Shown piece by piece: positions 7,276 through 9,300 of a stretch of DNA of 9,300 nt (position 1 is its first letter; the number at the start of each line of letters is the position of its first letter). Source of the stretch: UBA4729 sp038236865 (GTDB taxonomy: Bacteria > Patescibacteriota > Saccharimonadia > Saccharimonadales > UBA4665); contig JBBRZI010000035.1 of NCBI GenBank assembly GCA_038236865.1, forward strand, positions 1 through 9,300, in the 5' to 3' direction. The position numbers were made by a program, and so were the translations under genes. Under the pieces are notes generated by a model, which saw nothing but the letters and a program-made list of their open reading frames with translations, did not search any database and was not told the origin of the DNA.

Positions 7276-7471
7276 GAATATAGCTTCACACTAGGAAAAC
7301 TATAATTCTATAAGAAGGTCTGCTGGGGTTCTGCATCCGTAGTCGCTAATCGCAACAGCGACCATGTTATGGCGCTGGCCGTGATCAATACCCGCACTTT
7401 GGTGCGTAGTTGTATGCGTGGCGCGTCCATTCAAAAGCGCTTCAAGCGCCTAGTGAACCTCCAATTAAATT
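7276..7471. other. Non-coding gap with hairpins, no supported gene
   Basis: A perfect TATAAT stands at 7301-7306 on the plus strand, without a -35 partner. Downstream are three inverted repeats: GTCGCT/AGCGAC (7342-7362, 9-nt loop), CGCAC/GTGCG (7393-7406, 4-nt loop) and GCGC/GCGC (7437-7449). They could belong to a small structured RNA, but no known RNA family is recognised. A 40-codon minus-strand ORF (7308-7430) has no ribosome binding site nearby and is not called. Confidence 0.4.
7433..7451 (-). terminator. Possible weak terminator of the kelch gene
   Basis: About 20 nt after the kelch stop codon the minus strand reads AGGCGC, loop TTGAA, GCGCTT, then TT. The stem has six pairs with one G-T wobble and runs into a TTTT stretch. 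The stem is short and the T run brief, so efficiency is doubtful. Confidence 0.35.
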
Positions 7472-8503
7472 CTACTGTCCGAACGTGGTGCCGCCGTAAA
7501 TAGTGGTGCCGCCACCGATGTTGACGTTGTTCTGGGTGGCTGGCGTGGTGTTAAACGTCCCAATACTGGATGCCGCACTAAACGTATTAGCTCCTGCTGG
7601 GTCAATCGCGTAGGCCCGCCACCAGTACTGGGTGTTAGCGCTGAGGGCGACCGCCTGATAGGTATGAATAGCAGTCTGGCCGCTAGCGTAGGCGGTGGCG
7701 GATTGCTGACTTTGGCTGCTCCAGCCGATCTGGGAACTGGTTTCGTCAATGGTGCGGACAATACTGGAGCAGTTACTGGTCGAGCAGACGTCTATCTTGT
7801 AGCGCACGTAGTCACTGGCTGCATCCGTAGTGTACATCCGGAATTCGGGCGTTGTGGAGACACCGGTCTGGGCAGCAGCCGGCTGGCTTAAGGTTGGGGC
7901 GGCCGGCGGTAGCAAGGTACTATTAACTGTGACGTCAGTAATAACGCTGGTGCCGCCACACTGTTGATCGTCGATAGACAGAGTTAGCCGGACGTAGCGT
8001 TTGAAAGTCACGTTTGAAAGCGCATACGTTATTCCCGGCATTGAGTCTTCGTAAACGGTGGCGGGTGCACCGAAGATGCCGTTGGTGCCGGCGGTGGCAT
8101 ACTGAAGCTTGACACCGCACGGTGCTGTGCCGTTGTACTGGATTGAGTCCACGCTATCGTATACCCTACCCAGATCGACCACACGTTCGTAATGAGCCAC
8201 CTGCGGTAGTGCGGCTATAGAAAGGTGCTGGATGTCGTTGTAGTAGGTGGAGGCCCCGCTATGACCCCCAATGATGTAGAGGTTGCCGTTATAGATGACG
8301 GAGGTGTGCTGGGTGCGGCCGGTGGTGAAGGCGGTGGTTTGCACCACGCAGGTGCCGACCGAGCCGTCGGCGTTTATGGGGCAATGCTGGATGTCGTTTA
8401 GGTCGGCGCCACTACCATTACCCCCGATGATATAAAGGTAGCCATTGTAGACAAAGGAGGTGTGGCAACAGCGGGAGGTGGTGAAGGCGGAGGATTGCAC
8501 CAC
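7472..8503 (-). CDS. C-terminal part of kelch-repeat exported protein
   Basis: This 343-codon frame continues the frame of the upstream part without a shift, directly after a TGA. Its nominal GTG start lies inside a repeat unit and has no ribosome binding site, so it is probably not an independent gene. It holds two kelch blades (about 1-55 and 56-95) with the YNGYLYIIGG signature. A region at about 104-194 resembles a galactose-binding/discoidin fold (VDLGRVYDSVDSIQYNG, FKRYVRLTLS). A fibronectin-III-like domain follows at about 199-320 (TPEFRMYTT, NTQYWWRAYAIDPAG). The last 20 residues are a Gly/Thr-rich tail (NVNIGGGTTIYGGTTFGQ) of a kind I associate with large exported proteins of these bacteria. 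Cys129/Cys182 and Cys240/Cys245 could form disulfides. There is no LPXTG motif or membrane anchor. The likely location is the cell surface or outside, with a binding role. It ends in TAG. Confidence 0.75.
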   Translation of the reverse strand: MVQSSAFTTSRCCHTSFVYNGYLYIIGGNGSGADLNDIQHCPINADGSVGTCVVQTTAFTTGRTQHTSVIYNGNLYIIGGHSGASTYYNDIQHLSIAALPQVAHYERVVDLGRVYDSVDSIQYNGTAPCGVKLQYATAGTNGIFGAPATVYEDSMPGITYALSNVTFKRYVRLTLSIDDQQCGGTSVITDVTVNSTLLPPAAPTLSQPAAAQTGVSTTPEFRMYTTDAASDYVRYKIDVCSTSNCSSIVRTIDETSSQIGWSSQSQQSATAYASGQTAIHTYQAVALSANTQYWWRAYAIDPAGANTFSAASSIGTFNTTPATQNNVNIGGGTTIYGGTTFGQ

Positions 8504-9277
8504 TCAGGTGCCGACCGAGCCGTCGGCGTTTATGGGGCAGTGCTGGATGTCGTCTAGGTCGGCGCCAGCCCAGCCCCCGATGATGTAGAGGTAGCCATTG
8601 TAGACGACGGAGGTGTGTCTATAACGGGTGGTGGTGAAGGCGGCGGCTTGCACCACACAGGTGCCGACCGAGCCGTCGGCGTTTATGGGGCAGTGTTGGA
8701 TGTCGTTGTAGGTGATGGCGCCAATACCCCCAATGATATAAAGGTTGCCGTTGTAGACGACGGAGGTGTGACTGTAGCGGGCGGTGGTGAAGGCGTTGGT
8801 CTGCTGAACGCAGGTTCCGACCGAGCCGTCGGCGTTGAGGAGGCAGTGCTGGATGTCGTTTCGGTAGGTGCCGCTATAACCCCCGATGATGTAGAGGTAG
8901 CCATTGTAGACGACGGAGGTGTGCTGGGTGCGGGCGGTGGTGAAGGCGTTAGTTTGCTGGGTGGTAGCGCCCACGACACCCGTCGAAGTAGCGGCGGTTG
9001 TACCAAGCAGCAAGTGCTGTATGTCGTTATACGGTCCACCAGTACCATTACCACCGATGATATAGAGGTAGCCATTGTAGACGACGGAGGTGTGCTGGTT
9101 GCGGGCGGTGGTGAAGGCGGCGGTTTGCTGGACGCAGGCTCCAACCGAGCCGTCGGCATTGAGGGGGCAGTGCTGGATGTCGTTTTGGTTGGTACCGCCA
9201 AAAATACCCCCGATGATGTAGAGGGTGCCACCCGAGACGACGGAGGTGTGGCCGATACGGGCGGTGGTGAAGGCGGC
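8225..9277 (-). repeat. Tandem DNA repeat encoding seven kelch blades
   Basis: The AFTT codons of successive blades start at 9274, 9118, 8947, 8794, 8641, 8488 and 8332, so the period is 153-171 bp. Long stretches are nearly identical at DNA level, including silent sites. The segment GCCGAC-GGCTCG-GTCGGC is a perfect inverted repeat in three blades (8354-8371, 8510-8527, 8663-8680) and nearly so in a fourth. Such similarity points to recent duplication or gene conversion between blades. Confidence 0.9.
8504..8506 (-). pseudogene. In-frame TGA interrupting the kelch gene
   Basis: The minus-strand codon is TGA where the equivalent codon of other blades is TGC or TGT (Cys). The reading frame is the same on both sides, and the repeat protein sequence continues uninterrupted (GT-stop-VVQ). 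One base change explains it. The simplest reading is a nonsense mutation or a sequence error; recoding is discussed in the findings. Confidence 0.8.
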
Positions 9278-9300
9278 TGTCTGCTGGAGAGCGGTGGCGC
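8504..9300 (-). CDS. N-terminal part (5' partial) of kelch-repeat protein, ends at in-frame TGA
   Basis: The frame is open from the right edge (first full codon 9296-9298) to TGA at 8504-8506, 264 residues. The gene starts beyond the window. A TTG at 9013 that could be taken as a start lies within a blade (NDIQH then LLLGTT) and is not credible. Five blades are seen, 51-57 residues apart, each with AFTT.R..HTS, YNGYLYIIGG-like strands and NDIQHCPINADGSVGTC. The double glycine is the kelch signature; such repeats build beta-propellers that bind proteins or sugars. With the next frame, seven blades are visible. Most blades have a cysteine pair (HC and TC), except the second from the right edge. 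The TGA replaces the second cysteine of the fifth blade. Signal peptide and promoter are outside the window. If the TGA is a true stop, the product lacks two blades and the C-terminal domains. Confidence 0.75.
   Translation of the reverse strand, partial: ATALQQTAAFTTARIGHTSVVSGGTLYIIGGIFGGTNQNDIQHCPLNADGSVGACVQQTAAFTTARNQHTSVVYNGYLYIIGGNGTGGPYNDIQHLLLGTTAATSTGVVGATTQQTNAFTTARTQHTSVVYNGYLYIIGGYSGTYRNDIQHCLLNADGSVGTCVQQTNAFTTARYSHTSVVYNGNLYIIGGIGAITYNDIQHCPINADGSVGTCVVQAAAFTTTRYRHTSVVYNGYLYIIGGWAGADLDDIQHCPINADGSVGT

Noticed and set aside
7325..7345. tRNA T-arm-like GGGGTTCTGCATCC.
   Set aside because: No acceptor, D-arm or anticodon arm can be laid out around it, and the T-loop does not fit the consensus.
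7308..7430. A 40-codon minus-strand ORF with a hydrophobic stretch.
   Set aside because: There is no ribosome binding site at a proper distance (a GGAGG lies about 30 nt away), and the opposite strand is also largely open here, so chance is likely.
8504..9013. TTG at 9013 as the start of a separate kelch gene.
   Set aside because: The same frame is open upstream to the window edge with two more blades, and the TTG codes for Leu within a blade with no ribosome binding site.
8683..9231. A 182-codon minus-strand frame rich in Pro, Ser and Thr inside the kelch region.
   Set aside because: It is the shifted frame of the kelch repeats; the real frame shows regular blades and the kelch signature.

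Overview
This window looks like bacterial chromosome from the Candidate Phyla Radiation (Patescibacteria), most likely a Saccharibacteria (TM7)-type organism. I base this on recognising the short GyrB architecture, the exported surface protein (one N-terminal membrane segment followed by an SPPQPTVASSSND stretch, ending in LPNTGPG and a second membrane segment) and the kelch-type exported protein. No database search was possible. The standard bacterial code fits: the four intact genes and the 3' end of the kelch gene stop at TAA or TAG, and the only in-frame TGA is the one in the kelch gene.

Layout from left to right. (1) 1-208 holds no gene. It has two hairpins and a minus-strand promoter that points out of the left edge. 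(2) 209-4824, minus strand, is a gyrB-gyrA operon for the two DNA gyrase subunits. The genes overlap by one base (TAATG) and are driven by a clear promoter (TTGATG, 17 bp, TATAAT) at 4873-4901. (3) 4825-5121 is a divergent intergenic region with a G-rich 14-bp tandem repeat just upstream of the gyrB promoter. (4) 5122-7091, plus strand, is a two-gene surface operon: a secreted LPXTG-type protein with a Pro/Thr linker, then a 194-residue protein with two membrane segments. These genes also overlap by one base. (5) 7092-7471 is a convergent non-coding gap with six copies of a 22-bp REP-like unit, then structured sequence. (6) 7472 to the right edge, minus strand, is a kelch-repeat (beta-propeller) exported protein that enters from beyond the window. 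One reading frame is open across the whole region except for a single TGA at 8504-8506.

Gyrase is housekeeping: an A2B2 complex that introduces negative supercoils. The other genes appear to belong to the cell surface. The two-gene operon probably makes a wall- or membrane-anchored protein and a membrane partner. The kelch protein probably makes an adhesin-like propeller joined to a carbohydrate-binding-like and a fibronectin-III-like region. The most notable points are the interrupted kelch gene, where the TGA falls on one of a recurrent pair of cysteines, the alternating REP array, and the uncharacterised surface operon.
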